Origin: Aquificaceae bacterium
GTDB taxonomy: Bacteria; Aquificota; Aquificia; Aquificales; Aquificaceae
DNA: 64,000 nucleotides
Assembly (NCBI GenBank): GCA_037481935.1
Contig: JBBFKQ010000001.1
Span: 204,741-268,740 of the forward strand
Direction of reading: 5' to 3'
A program made the position numbers and the translations under genes. The notes beneath the pieces were generated by a model. The model had not been told where the DNA came from. It made no database searches and saw only the letters and a list, made by a program, of their open reading frames with translations. This document shows, in pieces, positions 42,729 through 52,017 of the stretch (position 1 is the stretch's first letter; each line of letters starts with the position of its first letter).

Positions 42729-42758
42729 TATATATACTTACTTTTTCCCCTCCGTCAA
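42729..42758 (-). promoter_or_regulatory. promoter of the hemerythrin-murG-ctaA operon
   Basis: Minus strand -35 TTGACG (42758-42753), 18-base spacer, -10 TATATA (42734-42729), about 19 bases before the ribosome site. On the plus side GGGG and CCCC arms flank TATATT (42764-42769), 8 bases before the mtaB ATG, so this gap also serves a divergent leaderless gene. Confidence 0.65.
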
Positions 42759-42777
42759 GGGGCTATATTAAATCCCC

Positions 42778-44010
42778 ATGAAAGTTTCTCTCTTCACCCT
42801 CGGTTGCAGGAGCAACTACTTTGACTCCGAGCTCATGGCAGATAATTTCAGGCGAAAGGGATACAGGGTTGTAAACTCTGAAGAGGCTGTGGACATATAC
42901 ATAGTAAACACATGCACCGTCACCTCTGAGGCAGACAGGTCATCCCGTCAGGCTATACGCAGGGCAAGGAGAAAAAATCCCAGTGCAGTAGTGGTTGCCA
43001 CAGGGTGCTATGCACAGGTTAACCCTCAGGCACTTGCCAGCATGGAGGAGGTTGACCTTGTAGTGGGTAACTCACACAGACACAGAATAGTTGAATTAGT
43101 GGAGGATTTCCTTCAAAGCAGAGGAAAGAAGGTCTTTGTAGATAATATATTTCGCCAGTCCAAACTTGAAAGCTTTGACCTTGTAACATACTTTGAAAAG
43201 GCAAGACCCTTCATAAAGGTTCAGGAGGGTTGCAATCGTTTCTGCACCTTTTGTGTAATACCCTACGCAAGGGGAAAGGTGAGGAGCGTCCCTGAGGAGA
43301 AGGTGTTGCAGGAGGTGCAGTTGCTCGCAGAGAGGGGCTTTCAGGAAATAGTTCTGACAGGCACCCAGCTCACCCAGTATGGATGGGACATGGGAACAAG
43401 CCTTCATGAACTTCTGAAAGGACTTCTTAAGGTTAAGGGGATAGAGGTCATAAGGCTCTCTTCCCTGTATCCCGCAGAGATTGACCACAGGCTTTTTGAT
43501 TTGATAACCTCGGAAGAGAAGATAGCTCCGCATTTTCATCTTTCCCTTCAGAGCGGTTCTGACAAAATTCTTGAGCTCATGGAAAGGGAATACACATCAG
43601 AGGATTACAGAAGGCTTGTGGAAAGAATAGTCAGCAGAAGACCCCTTTCTGCCATTGGCACGGACATAATAGTTGGCTTTCCCAAAGAGACAGAGGACGA
43701 CTTTGAAAAAACTTACAGACTTCTTGAGGAGCTTCCTATAGCCTACATGCACATTTTCCCCTACTCAGACAGACCCTTTGCAAAGGCAAACAAAATGAAG
43801 GGGAAGATTCCTTCTGAGGTAAGAGAAGAGAGAGTATGCAGGCTGAAGGAGCTGGATAGAAAAAAAAGAGAGGAGTTCTACAAACAAAACATGGGGAAGA
43901 GCCTGAGAGCCACTGTAATAGACAGAGGCAGACTCCTTACGGAAAACTACCTGCATGTGGAAAGGGAAAACATGGAAGAAGTAGGGAAAGTTGTCAGGAT
44001 TGTGCTTTAA
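42778..44010 (+). CDS. mtaB: tRNA threonylcarbamoyladenosine methylthiotransferase
   Basis: 410 residues, MiaB family. N-terminal UPF0004 domain with the auxiliary-cluster cysteines (LGCRSN, NTCTV, TGCYAQ), the radical SAM motif CNRFCTFCVIPYARG and a C-terminal TRAM domain (about 345-410). The LGCRxN opening marks MtaB (ms2t6A37) rather than MiaB (LGCxMN). Leaderless by promoter layout. Its end overlaps the frame of the next gene only if a longer start is used. Confidence 0.92.
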   Translation: MKVSLFTLGCRSNYFDSELMADNFRRKGYRVVNSEEAVDIYIVNTCTVTSEADRSSRQAIRRARRKNPSAVVVATGCYAQVNPQALASMEEVDLVVGNSHRHRIVELVEDFLQSRGKKVFVDNIFRQSKLESFDLVTYFEKARPFIKVQEGCNRFCTFCVIPYARGKVRSVPEEKVLQEVQLLAERGFQEIVLTGTQLTQYGWDMGTSLHELLKGLLKVKGIEVIRLSSLYPAEIDHRLFDLITSEEKIAPHFHLSLQSGSDKILELMEREYTSEDYRRLVERIVSRRPLSAIGTDIIVGFPKETEDDFEKTYRLLEELPIAYMHIFPYSDRPFAKANKMKGKIPSEVREERVCRLKELDRKKREEFYKQNMGKSLRATVIDRGRLLTENYLHVERENMEEVGKVVRIVL

Positions 44011-44059
44011 TGCGTGTTATAATACATACAGACAAAACCTTTACAGGAGGGTCGGTGAT

Positions 44060-44839
44060 ATGAGAAAGCTGGTTATTCCTATATTGTTTGGCCTTTCCCT
44101 TGGATACGCCCAGAGTGGCGACACAAAAACCACCGAAAGGCAGATACCCGTGGTAAGATGTTCAGAACCCACCTATTCCATAATGGTGATGGAGCTTGAC
44201 TGTAAGGCAAATGCCTGTCAGCAGCCAAACCCCGGAGCACCCCACATTGCATACATCTATGAAGTGCTCTCTGGAACCGGCGGCGTAAGGGGCTTTGGCA
44301 CAGGTATGACTGCCATGCTCACAAATGCCCTCAAAGCGACCAATTGCTTCAGAATAGTGGACCTTGAACAGTATGAAAAGATGAAGAGACTACTTGCTGC
44401 CACTGGACAGCAGGTTCAGCCTCCAAAGGTTGACTACGTGGTATCCGGTTCCATAACAGCTCTTGAGCTTGAGAGAAGCGGAGGCGCGCTCGGAGGTGGT
44501 CTCATTCCAGTATTGGGAGCCATAAACGTAAGAAAGGACAAGGCAAGGCTTGGCGTAGAAATTAACGTGATGAACCCACAGACCCTTGAAATAGCCTTTT
44601 CTAACTCCTTTGATGCAAACTCAGAAAAGTCTTCTTGGGGGCTTTTTGGTGCAGGATGGGGTGGTGCAGGTGCAGCTGGTGGGGGATGGAGTGTGAGCAA
44701 GAACATGTCCCTTGACATGGTTGCCAGAGATGTGGTGGTTCAGGTTGCAAACTCCATAGCAGAGAAGTTAGCCGGCAATAAAATAGTTGAAAGGCCTGCA
44801 CCACCAAAGAAGGAGGAGAAAAGAGAAGCAGGTGAGTAA
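44060..44839 (+). CDS. CsgG-family outer-membrane assembly protein
   Basis: 259 residues. Signal peptide (1-18, ending GYAQ), then a CsgG/curli-assembly-like domain: LTNALKATNCFRIVDLEQYEKM, DYVVSGSITALEL and GVEINVMNPQTLEIAFSNSF, with the glycine-rich loop GWGGAGAAGGGW and a late VANSIAEKL. A lipobox Cys is not seen. I use the ATG at 44060 with GGAGG 9 bases before; a longer frame at 43991 has no ribosome site. Role in curli-like or other export is inference. Confidence 0.7.
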   Translation: MRKLVIPILFGLSLGYAQSGDTKTTERQIPVVRCSEPTYSIMVMELDCKANACQQPNPGAPHIAYIYEVLSGTGGVRGFGTGMTAMLTNALKATNCFRIVDLEQYEKMKRLLAATGQQVQPPKVDYVVSGSITALELERSGGALGGGLIPVLGAINVRKDKARLGVEINVMNPQTLEIAFSNSFDANSEKSSWGLFGAGWGGAGAAGGGWSVSKNMSLDMVARDVVVQVANSIAEKLAGNKIVERPAPPKKEEKREAGE

Positions 44840-45443
44840 AAACCTCTACCTTCTGCGTCACGCCCAGAGCGAATACAACGAGAAGGGTATATTCCAGGGG
44901 AGGCTGGACAGTGACCTGACTCCCCTTGGTTTTGTTCAGGCAAGGCTGGTTGCTCAGGATTTTCTCCACAAAAACATAGAAATCATATACTCCTCCCCTC
45001 AGAGAAGGGCTTATAAGACAGCACTCACCATTGCAGATGTTCTTGGGCTTGATGTGGTTGTGGACCAGCGTATAAGGGAGATGTCCTTTGGAGAATACGA
45101 GGGAAATCATTTCTGGAAGCTTATGGAAGAAGAGGGAGAACTCTTCAGAGCCTGGCTTTCAAACCCCCTCAAAAACCCCCTCCCCACTCAGGAGGGTATG
45201 GAGAACTTCAGAGAGAGGGTTGAAAGCTTTTTGAGAGATATCATTAACGGAAACCATGAAAACCTGCTTGTGGTGGCACACGGGGGGACTCTTCACGCCC
45301 TCGTATGCCTTGCTCTCGGGCTTGGGCTTGAGAACCTGTGGAACATTCACATGGACAACACAGGAATAACACACTTGAAGTATAACTCCGGGAGGTTTGA
45401 GCTGAAACAGCTCAACAGACTTTGCCATACGAGAGGGCTTTAA
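44832..45443 (+). CDS. histidine phosphatase / phosphoglycerate mutase-like
   Basis: 203 residues from a GTG at 44832 that overlaps the upstream stop by 8 bases; the longer frame at 44787 has an odd basic N-terminus. Catalytic RHAQSEYN with the phosphohistidine, the second AHGG, and RIREMSFGEYEG are typical of the family. In Hydrogenobacter, enzymes of this family are metal-independent phosphoserine phosphatases; that is one candidate role, broad phosphatase another. The 3' end overlaps tsaE by 32 bases. Confidence 0.8.
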   Translation: MSKNLYLLRHAQSEYNEKGIFQGRLDSDLTPLGFVQARLVAQDFLHKNIEIIYSSPQRRAYKTALTIADVLGLDVVVDQRIREMSFGEYEGNHFWKLMEEEGELFRAWLSNPLKNPLPTQEGMENFRERVESFLRDIINGNHENLLVVAHGGTLHALVCLALGLGLENLWNIHMDNTGITHLKYNSGRFELKQLNRLCHTRGL

Positions 45444-45840
45444 AAAGCTCTTCGCAGCCAGAGAAGTCAAAGATTCTCCCAACTTCTAGGATTTCTATTT
45501 TTATGGTGCAATTGCACATATACAGACCCTCCCCCCACTCAACCACAAGAACGCCCTTGCCCACAAACTCCTCAAGGTCAAGGTCCCTTACTCTGTAAAG
45601 GTCTGCGTGAAGGAGCGGACCCTTTTGTGTAGGATATTCGTTCACGAGAGTAAAGGTGGGGCTTCTTATCTGATAGCCTTCAAGCATCCCCATACCCTGT
45701 GCTATGCCCTTCACCAGCGTAGTTTTGCCTGCACCAAGCTGACCGACAAGACAAATCACTTCAGAGCCTTTCAGGAGTTTACCTATAGCCTCTCCTATCC
45801 TTATGGTTTCCTCTTCGCAGCTGGAAAATATACGCACCAA
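45412..45840 (-). CDS. tsaE: TsaE, tRNA threonylcarbamoylation ATPase
   Basis: 142 residues. Walker A GQLGAGKTT (33-41), and SPTFTLVNEY, HADLYR and VVEWGEGL typical of the family. Works with TsaB and TsaD to make t6A37, the substrate of MtaB encoded nearby. Starts with TTG (45840) or GTG (45837). A TATAAT ends 6 bases before the TTG (9 before the GTG), with no ribosome site. Confidence 0.92.
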   Translation of the reverse strand: MVRIFSSCEEETIRIGEAIGKLLKGSEVICLVGQLGAGKTTLVKGIAQGMGMLEGYQIRSPTFTLVNEYPTQKGPLLHADLYRVRDLDLEEFVGKGVLVVEWGEGLYMCNCTIKIEILEVGRIFDFSGCEELFKALSYGKVC

Positions 45841-45858
45841 TGCTATATTATAAAGACT
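45841..45858. promoter_or_regulatory. 18-bp shared divergent promoter core
   Basis: Only 18 bases between tsaE and the next gene. A symmetric AT core gives minus TATAAT (6 bases before TTG) and plus TATATT (45844-45849, 9 bases before ATG). Same layout as two other divergent pairs in the window. Confidence 0.6.
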
Positions 45859-46326
45859 ATGGAATTTTACTTTTTCCCTGATGTTTATGCAGACAGATAC
45901 CTGATTGACGCATACATAGTCTCCTTTAAGCTGAGGGACAGGAGTTGCATAAGGGTAAGAGAGTGGGAGGGAAGAGAATATTTGGTGGAGGTGCTTGACT
46001 GGGAAACCTTCAGAGAAAATGCCTACGACATAGTTCTGTATGAGTATGGGGACGAGGTGGCAAGGTTTTCAGACATAGAAACGGCACTTTCTGAGGCATA
46101 CAAGATGGCATGCCTTGAGGCTTCAAAACGCATGCCCAAAGTCATTGAGCCAGCACTTGGAGTTGGCAATCCACCTATTGAGGTTCTTGAGAGGGTTTTC
46201 CCTCTCAGCTTCAGGGCAGAAGCCTTCCCAGAAGACCTTGACAGATATTTGGATGAGCTTGTGAAGAACCTTGAGGTGGAAACCTTAGAATGGGAGAAGG
46301 CAGACGATGACGAGATACCTTTCTGA
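45859..46326 (+). CDS. protein of unknown function
   Basis: 155 residues, acidic. Starts [17 protein letters not shown]; a longer frame upstream is antisense to tsaE and not used. A beta-rich N-terminal half ([18 protein letters not shown]) then a helical half, ending in an acidic tail ([10 protein letters not shown]). No family known. It overlaps hslU by 20 bases, so it is in the same transcript and could be linked to the protease by position. Confidence 0.65.
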   Translation: MEFYFFPDVYADRYLIDAYIVSFKLRDRSCIRVREWEGREYLVEVLDWETFRENAYDIVLYEYGDEVARFSDIETALSEAYKMACLEASKRMPKVIEPALGVGNPPIEVLERVFPLSFRAEAFPEDLDRYLDELVKNLEVETLEWEKADDDEIPF

Positions 46327-47653
46327 CCTTCTTGAAGAGCTCACACCAAGAAGGATAGTGGAGGAGCTGGACAGGTATATAGTGGGGCAGGAAAAGGCCA
46401 AAAAAGCAGTTGCCATAGCTCTCAGAAACAGATGGAGAAGGCAGAGGCTGCCAGAAAACATAAGAGACGAAGTGGCCCCCAAAAACCTCCTCATGATTGG
46501 TCCCACAGGTGTGGGAAAGACGGAGATTGCACGCAGGATAGCTCAGCTCATAAAGGCACCCTTTGTCAAAGTGGAGGCAACCAAGTATACAGAAATAGGC
46601 TATGTGGGAAGGGATGTGGAATCAATGGTAAGGGAGCTGGTTGAGGTCTCCTACCAGATGGTAAAGCAGGAAAAGATGCAGGAGGTCAGGGAAAGGGCAA
46701 AGAGGCTTGCAGAAGAGAGACTTCTTGACCATCTTGTCCCTCAGCAGCTCAGCTTTGGAGTAAGAAGCTCACAGGATGCTGGTAAAAGAGAGGAAATAAG
46801 GGAAAAGCTCAGAAGGGGCGAACTGGAGGATAAGGTTATAGAAGTGGAAGTCCAGGAAAAGCTTATGCCAGTGATAGGCATAGCAGGTCCACCGGGGCTT
46901 GAAGAACTTGAAGAACAGCTGAGAAACATGCTGGGTGGTCTTGGAGGTGGCAGGAAGAGGAGAAAGCTCAGAGTGAAAGAAGCCCTTCAGGTCTTTGAAT
47001 CGGAGGAGGCAGAAAAGCTTATAGACCAGGAAGAGGTGGCAAGAGAGGCTATAAACAGGGCAGAGAACTTTGGAATTATCTTCATAGACGAGATAGATAA
47101 AATTGCGGTAAAGACCCCAGGAGCTGGTCCCGGTGTATCAAGGGAAGGAGTTCAGAGAGACCTTCTCCCCATAGTGGAGGGAACAGTTGTAAAAACCAAG
47201 TATGGACCGGTAAAAACTGACCACATACTCTTTATCGCAGCCGGTGCCTTTCACATGTCAAAGCCCTCAGACCTGATGCCAGAGCTTCAGGGAAGATTTC
47301 CCATAAGGGTTGAACTGAACCCCCTTACAAGGGAGGACTTTGTAAGGATACTCAGAGAGCCCAAGAACGCCCTCACGGTGCAGTATACTGAACTCCTCAA
47401 GACAGAAGGTGTGGAACTGGAATTTACGGAGGATGCCCTTGAGGAAATAGCACGCATTGCGGAGGATGCCAACAACCGCACAGAGAACATTGGTGCAAGG
47501 AGACTTCATACCGTCATGGAAAAGCTGCTTGAAGATATATCCTATAACGCACCTGAGCTTTCAGGACAGAGGATAATCATAGATGCAAGGTTTGTAAGGG
47601 CAAAGCTGGAAGGCATAGTAAAGGACGAAGAGCTTTCTAAATACATACTATGA
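46307..47653 (+). CDS. hslU: HslU, unfoldase ATPase of the HslUV protease
   Basis: 448 residues, AAA+. Walker [10 protein letters not shown] (about 66-74), Walker [10 protein letters not shown], the insertion I-domain (about 110-240, very charged), and the C-terminal EELSKYIL that activates HslV. The peptidase hslV is not adjacent in the window, contrary to the usual hslVU pair. Overlaps the gene before it and the one after it, so it is expressed with both. Confidence 0.96.
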   Translation: MTRYLSDLLEELTPRRIVEELDRYIVGQEKAKKAVAIALRNRWRRQRLPENIRDEVAPKNLLMIGPTGVGKTEIARRIAQLIKAPFVKVEATKYTEIGYVGRDVESMVRELVEVSYQMVKQEKMQEVRERAKRLAEERLLDHLVPQQLSFGVRSSQDAGKREEIREKLRRGELEDKVIEVEVQEKLMPVIGIAGPPGLEELEEQLRNMLGGLGGGRKRRKLRVKEALQVFESEEAEKLIDQEEVAREAINRAENFGIIFIDEIDKIAVKTPGAGPGVSREGVQRDLLPIVEGTVVKTKYGPVKTDHILFIAAGAFHMSKPSDLMPELQGRFPIRVELNPLTREDFVRILREPKNALTVQYTELLKTEGVELEFTEDALEEIARIAEDANNRTENIGARRLHTVMEKLLEDISYNAPELSGQRIIIDARFVRAKLEGIVKDEELSKYIL

Positions 47654-48114
47654 GAGATATACTGGAAAGAGTTGAGGAGCTTCTCTCCCTTCAGGAAAAG
47701 CTGGTAAACCTCCTTCTGCTTTCTGGCTATAGCAGAGCAAGGCTCAGCACAAACGCTGCCTTTGATGTCCTCTATTACAACGTTGAGCTCCTTGACCTTA
47801 TAGAGGAGCTTCTGAGTTCTCCAGAAGAGCTCAGGGAGGATTACGTCATGAACCTTATACTTGAAGCCCTCTCCTGGATGGGCTTTATTCTCCCCGCCAT
47901 TGAGGAATCCTGTCCCATATTCCTTCATAGTCCGAGAGGAAGGGAAGAAGGTCCTATGCAGAAAATAAGGTTAATTCTTAGCTCTCTGGAAGAAGCACAC
48001 AAAAAGGGCGATTACTACACTCTGGTTAACACTGTAGAGGATATTCAGAGCCTTTCAAGCCTTCTAAAGTATCAGATAATGCTTGCCCGCAGGGCATACA
48101 CAAACTTAGCCTGA
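47650..48114 (+). CDS. helical protein of unknown function
   Basis: 154 residues, nearly all helical, with [25 protein letters not shown] at the start and [18 protein letters not shown] in the middle. No motif recognised. Overlaps hslU stop by 4 bases (ATGA). Convergent overlap of 9 bases with the FlhB-like gene. Could belong with flagellar neighbours or with HslU; neither is shown. Confidence 0.6.
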   Translation: MRDILERVEELLSLQEKLVNLLLLSGYSRARLSTNAAFDVLYYNVELLDLIEELLSSPEELREDYVMNLILEALSWMGFILPAIEESCPIFLHSPRGREEGPMQKIRLILSSLEEAHKKGDYYTLVNTVEDIQSLSSLLKYQIMLARRAYTNLA

Positions 48115-48366
48115 ACTTCTTACAGTTTTTAAGAACACAAGCACCTTCGCCACAGCCCTGTAGAGCTCAGGAGGTATTTCTTCGTATACCTCCACCTTCA
48201 TCAGAGCAGAGATAAGAGCCCTGTCTTCAAGGACTGGAACGCCATGTTTTCTTGCAGTCTCTATTATCTTTTCTGCGAGCTCACCAGTTCCCTTTGCCAC
48301 AACCACTGGAACTTTATCCTTTCCCTGCTCATACCTGACCGCTACAGCCTTCTTTCTTTCCTCCAT
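48106..48366 (-). CDS. FlhB C-terminal-like protein (export-switch homolog)
   Basis: 86 residues that match only the cytosolic C-terminal domain of FlhB/YscU: KAVAVRYEQGKDKVPVVVAKG, RKHGVPVLEDRALISAL and EEIPPELYRAVAKVLVFL. The NPTH autocleavage site and the membrane part are missing. Such short proteins (FhlX type) often follow a FliK-like gene, as here (2 bases apart), and may replace the switch function. Confidence 0.85.
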   Translation of the reverse strand: MEERKKAVAVRYEQGKDKVPVVVAKGTGELAEKIIETARKHGVPVLEDRALISALMKVEVYEEIPPELYRAVAKVLVFLKTVRSSG

Positions 48367-48368
48367 GG

Positions 48369-49772
48369 CTATGCAAGCAGAAGAAAGCCCTCACCGTAGG
48401 CAGACCTTACTGCCTCAGCAACATTTTCTCTTGTAGACACACTCACAGAGAAGCTCCTTAGCTTTATCTTTTCTTCTGAAAGCATGCTGTCAAGAATATG
48501 CTTTCCAGACCTTATTTTCTCTGCAAGGTTTTCCATGTCTGTAAACAGGAGAACATCCAGAAGCCCTCCAGACCTTGGCATCCTCAAAAGACCTGCAAGG
48601 AAACCCTCTCCATACTCAAACCTGAAGACCACTGAATACTCCCGCCCACTCCTGAACATAAGACCACCCCTGCCCCCCTCGTAATACACAGGCAGATAGA
48701 AGGCTTCTCCGTGTTTTGTCATAAGCCACTGCAGGTTGTTTATGAACTCCAGCCTGCTTAGAAGGCTTTCCATGTGCTGACCTTTGCTGTTGTAAAACTC
48801 CAGAAGATTTTCACCTCTCTCCATGTATTCAAGAAAGGCACGGTATGCTTCTCTCATTTCCTTCTCCGAAGATAGCACCACATGCCTGAAAAAGTCCCTG
48901 ACGGCCGGCTCGTGAGACTCCCCTAGCTTTTCAAAGGCATCTCTGAACTCTGTCAGTATTCCTCTTTCCGTCAGACTCCAGAGGTTCTTCAACAATACTG
49001 GAACATCCCTTGTCTCCATAGCTTTTAGAAGAGTCTTCTCCCCTATAGACTCAAGCCTTTTCACAAGGCTCATATATTCCTGATGGTCAAGGTTTTCAAA
49101 GAGCAGGGTCTTCATCAGAGAAGAAACCCTCTTAAATTCCTCAACTCTTAGTCTGAGGGTTTCAAGGAGCTTTTTTATGCCCTCCGTATCCTGTCCATAT
49201 TCAATCCCCAGTATCTGTGAAAGTTCCCGTGCGTATGACAGCAGAGGCTGGATGAGATGTGCTTTTTTATCCTTCATAAGGTCCTCCGGCTTTAACTTTC
49301 CAAGAAGCAGCTCAATGAGCTTTCTCTCGTATAGAAGACCGGAATTCTCCATATCTTCCCTGAGTCTTTCTGGGCTTATGGAGGTATAGAACCTCTCTTC
49401 CCCATAGAGCACCACATGGAGAGGAACCTCCCCATGTCCTTTTCTGTAGAGGCCTGTTATTCTGAAAGTGAGCGGGTTTTCACCCTCCAGCGTGAGCTCA
49501 AGGATATCACCAGGCATCAGCCCAAGAGAAGACCTGTTCTCTGCCTTGAGTTCAAAGCCTTCTTTCAAAGAAAGAGTTACCAGATTTCCCTCAGAAGATG
49601 CCACTTCTGCCTTCACAGCACCTCCTCCAGAGGAGGCCAGCTCAAGAAGGACATCTGGCACGGTAGATAGCACTCTTATCCTGAACTCTTCTCCCCTTTT
49701 CTGAGCCTGAGATGCCTTTGACTGTTCAATGGCATGCTGGAGAAGAATGCCCTCAATTCTTCTTATTTCCAT
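48369..49772 (-). CDS. FliK-like flagellar hook-length control protein (divergent)
   Basis: 467 residues. An N-terminal beta-rich part (VTLSLKEGFELKAEN, PGDILELTL), a long helical middle, and a C-terminal domain with FRFEYGEGFLAGLLR, LLDVLLFTDMENLAEKI and SVSVSTRENVAE that fits the hook domain of FliK-type rulers. Assignment rests on this and on the FlhB-like partner directly downstream. No Gln- or Ser-rich ruler region is seen. Confidence 0.6.
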   Translation of the reverse strand: MEIRRIEGILLQHAIEQSKASQAQKRGEEFRIRVLSTVPDVLLELASSGGGAVKAEVASSEGNLVTLSLKEGFELKAENRSSLGLMPGDILELTLEGENPLTFRITGLYRKGHGEVPLHVVLYGEERFYTSISPERLREDMENSGLLYERKLIELLLGKLKPEDLMKDKKAHLIQPLLSYARELSQILGIEYGQDTEGIKKLLETLRLRVEEFKRVSSLMKTLLFENLDHQEYMSLVKRLESIGEKTLLKAMETRDVPVLLKNLWSLTERGILTEFRDAFEKLGESHEPAVRDFFRHVVLSSEKEMREAYRAFLEYMERGENLLEFYNSKGQHMESLLSRLEFINNLQWLMTKHGEAFYLPVYYEGGRGGLMFRSGREYSVVFRFEYGEGFLAGLLRMPRSGGLLDVLLFTDMENLAEKIRSGKHILDSMLSEEKIKLRSFSVSVSTRENVAEAVRSAYGEGFLLLA

Positions 49773-49775
49773 AAG

Positions 49776-50633
49776 TTAAATATCGTCAACAAGAGAGAGG
49801 GCTAAAGCACCCCTTGCCATGCAATATTCTGCACAGGAGGAAAGATGAAGGCTGAAACACTCTGCTGGCAGTCTTTCGCATAGAGCCTTCAGGTCCATCT
49901 CAAGGTCACCAAGCAGGTCTCTCATGGCATCAATCAGCCCCCCACCCAGCACAACCCTGTCCGGGTTGAGTATATGAACGGCGTTCATGAGACCTGTAAG
50001 CAGGAACTCTCTGAAACTGTTCACAGCCTTTAATGCAGCTTTTTCCGCTTCTCTTGCCCTCTGGATTATTTCATAATCCCTTAAATCAGAGCCTGAAAGG
50101 CTCCTGTAGAGCCTCTCCAGCCCGTAAGAGGAACAGTAGGCTTCCCAGCATCCATGCCTCCCACAGCTACACATCTCACCCCCGTAAAGGATAGTATGGT
50201 GACCAAGCTCAAGAGAGCTTCCGCATGCACCCAGAAAGGGTCTTCCTTCTACCACCAGACCTCCTCCCAGCCCAGTGCCAACAGCAACAAAAAGAAGGAC
50301 TTTGCTCTCTCTGTGGTCGTAAAACCACTCCCCGAAGGCTCCAGCAGAGACATCGTTTACTATTCTTACCCTTATCCCTTCCAGAAGCTCCCTAAGGTTT
50401 ACACCGTCAAGGGCCGGTATGTTGGGAGATTTATAAACTTTGCCCTCCAGCGAGGTAAAGCCTGCCACCGCAACCCCCACGGAAGAAGGATTCCCCTCAA
50501 GGACTATCTCTTTTATCCTTTTCAGGAAAAGCTCTCTATTCTTTGAAAGGTCCTTTATGTAGTGTTTTTCCCTTCTCCCATCCTCCCAGTAGACCTTTAC
50601 GAAGCTACCTCCTATGTCAACTCCCTTTTTCAT
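49776..50633 (-). CDS. ROK-family sugar kinase
   Basis: 285 residues from the ATG at 50633 (a TTG at 50639 is less likely). ATP loop DIGGSFVKVYW at the start, VAVGTGLGGGLVV in the middle, and the zinc site H...CSCGRHGCWEAYCS typical of ROK kinases; catalytic Asp in IVNDVSAGAFGE. Likely glucokinase. It overlaps the gene before by 17 bases. Confidence 0.85.
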   Translation of the reverse strand: MKKGVDIGGSFVKVYWEDGRREKHYIKDLSKNRELFLKRIKEIVLEGNPSSVGVAVAGFTSLEGKVYKSPNIPALDGVNLRELLEGIRVRIVNDVSAGAFGEWFYDHRESKVLLFVAVGTGLGGGLVVEGRPFLGACGSSLELGHHTILYGGEMCSCGRHGCWEAYCSSYGLERLYRSLSGSDLRDYEIIQRAREAEKAALKAVNSFREFLLTGLMNAVHILNPDRVVLGGGLIDAMRDLLGDLEMDLKALCERLPAECFSLHLSSCAEYCMARGALALSLVDDI

Positions 50634-51069
50634 ACTCAAGCCTTTCTATTTTTATGTCCTCGTCCCCTCTCTTGTAGTAAACTCTAACGGAGATAAGCCT
50701 CTGGGTCATTCCTTTCTCCTTCTTTATAAGGTTTACAAGTAGCTGTCCATCACCCACAACCTTTTCCTCAGCCCTTGCACCCGGATATGCTCTCCTGTAG
50801 GACTCGCAGGTCCTCAAAAGTCCCTCCGCACCTCCTATACTCTGCAAAAGGTTTTCTGACATCAACTCAGAAAGCTCCTGAGCTCTCTCTTTTCTGCATT
50901 CTTCAAGCCCCAGCAAAAAGCTGTAAAAAGCCCTTACCTCCTCCATCTCATGCCTTTTCTCCCTTACATCCTGAAAGAATATGAGAAGTGCGGTAATCAG
51001 AGGATAGGATACAGCAAAAACTATGAAAAAGCCTATGATAAGGTCCTCTTTGTTCTGGCTTAGCCTCAT
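50617..51069 (-). CDS. membrane-anchored protein of unknown function
   Basis: 150 residues from the ATG at 51069, which overlaps the TGA of corA. One membrane helix near residues 10-32 then a helical stretch with two cysteines (LEECRK and LRTCES) and a C-terminal strand-rich tail (VRVYYKRGDEDIKIERLEYEKGS). No family recognised. A GTG at 51075 is an alternative start. Confidence 0.6.
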   Translation of the reverse strand: MRLSQNKEDLIIGFFIVFAVSYPLITALLIFFQDVREKRHEMEEVRAFYSFLLGLEECRKERAQELSELMSENLLQSIGGAEGLLRTCESYRRAYPGARAEEKVVGDGQLLVNLIKKEKGMTQRLISVRVYYKRGDEDIKIERLEYEKGS

Positions 51070-52010
51070 AGCCACCCCTTTTTCCTTACCCAGTATATGA
51101 GAGACAGGGTTATTGCCACCATGAGAAGCAGAGAATAGGGATAGCCATACTTCCAGTGAAGCTCCGGCATGTGTTCAAAGTTCATACCAAAGATGCTGGC
51201 TATGAGGGTGGCGGGGAGGAATATGGTGGCGAGCACTGTAAAGACCTTTACCGCCTCGTTCTGCTTGATGGATATGAGACCGAGAAGGGAATTCTGTATG
51301 CTGTCCAGCTTGTCCATGTAAAAGCTTGTGTAGTCAAGGAGCGTATGGAGGTCATCAAGGGCAATCTTTATGTCCCTCTTTGTCTGGGCGTTTATCTTTG
51401 GGCTTTTAACAAAGTGGCTAAGGATTCTCAACTTTTCATTTATGGTCTCTCTTATGGTTATGTTGAGCTCATCATAGTAGGATATTTCCCTTATTATCTC
51501 CTCAGACTGCTCCACAAAGACCTCTTTTCTGAGGTTTCTTATCCTTCTGCCCAGTATCTCAAGCCTGTCTCCAAGCCGGTCCACCTCAATGTTGACTATC
51601 TGTGAGAATATGGCTTCTGGGAACTGAAAGTTTATTGGGCTATGTTCCATCCTCTTTACGAATATGAGCATGCTGGGTATATCTCTGTATCTTATACTCA
51701 CCATGTATCTCCCCCTTATGAAAAAGAGAACAGGCTCAACGCTTATGTCTTCCTTCTGCTGTATTACGAAAGAAAGGTTCATGTATATGGCTTCTCCCTC
51801 CTCCTTGTATTTGCTGCTTATCTCAATGTCTCCGAAGACCTCCCTGGGGGGCATCTGGAAACCTATGGCGCTTCTGAGCCAGTCTATCTCCGCATCACTT
51901 GGTTTTTCCACATCAAGCCAGACCACTGCCTCCTTCTTTATGTCCCCAAACTGGTCAATACCAAGTTTTTTAAAAACACCCCCGGAGCTTGCATAAACAT
52001 GAATCATCAA
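51066..52010 (-). CDS. corA: CorA-family divalent-metal transporter
   Basis: 314 residues. A large cytosolic N-terminal funnel domain, then two C-terminal membrane helices with the GMN gate (in FGMNFEHMPE, about 273-282) and a basic C-terminal KKG. It may carry magnesium, or cobalt and nickel. It lies in the same run as DUF3501 (8 bases) under a Fur-like promoter, which suggests metal-responsive expression. Confidence 0.93.
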   Translation of the reverse strand: MMIHVYASSGGVFKKLGIDQFGDIKKEAVVWLDVEKPSDAEIDWLRSAIGFQMPPREVFGDIEISSKYKEEGEAIYMNLSFVIQQKEDISVEPVLFFIRGRYMVSIRYRDIPSMLIFVKRMEHSPINFQFPEAIFSQIVNIEVDRLGDRLEILGRRIRNLRKEVFVEQSEEIIREISYYDELNITIRETINEKLRILSHFVKSPKINAQTKRDIKIALDDLHTLLDYTSFYMDKLDSIQNSLLGLISIKQNEAVKVFTVLATIFLPATLIASIFGMNFEHMPELHWKYGYPYSLLLMVAITLSLIYWVRKKGWL

Positions 52011-52017
52011 AGATATT

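Noticed and set aside
45607-45858. Longer start (239 residues) for the gene ending at 46326
   Set aside because: The extension is the antisense of tsaE; the ATG at 45859 has a promoter of the same leaderless type as many neighbours.
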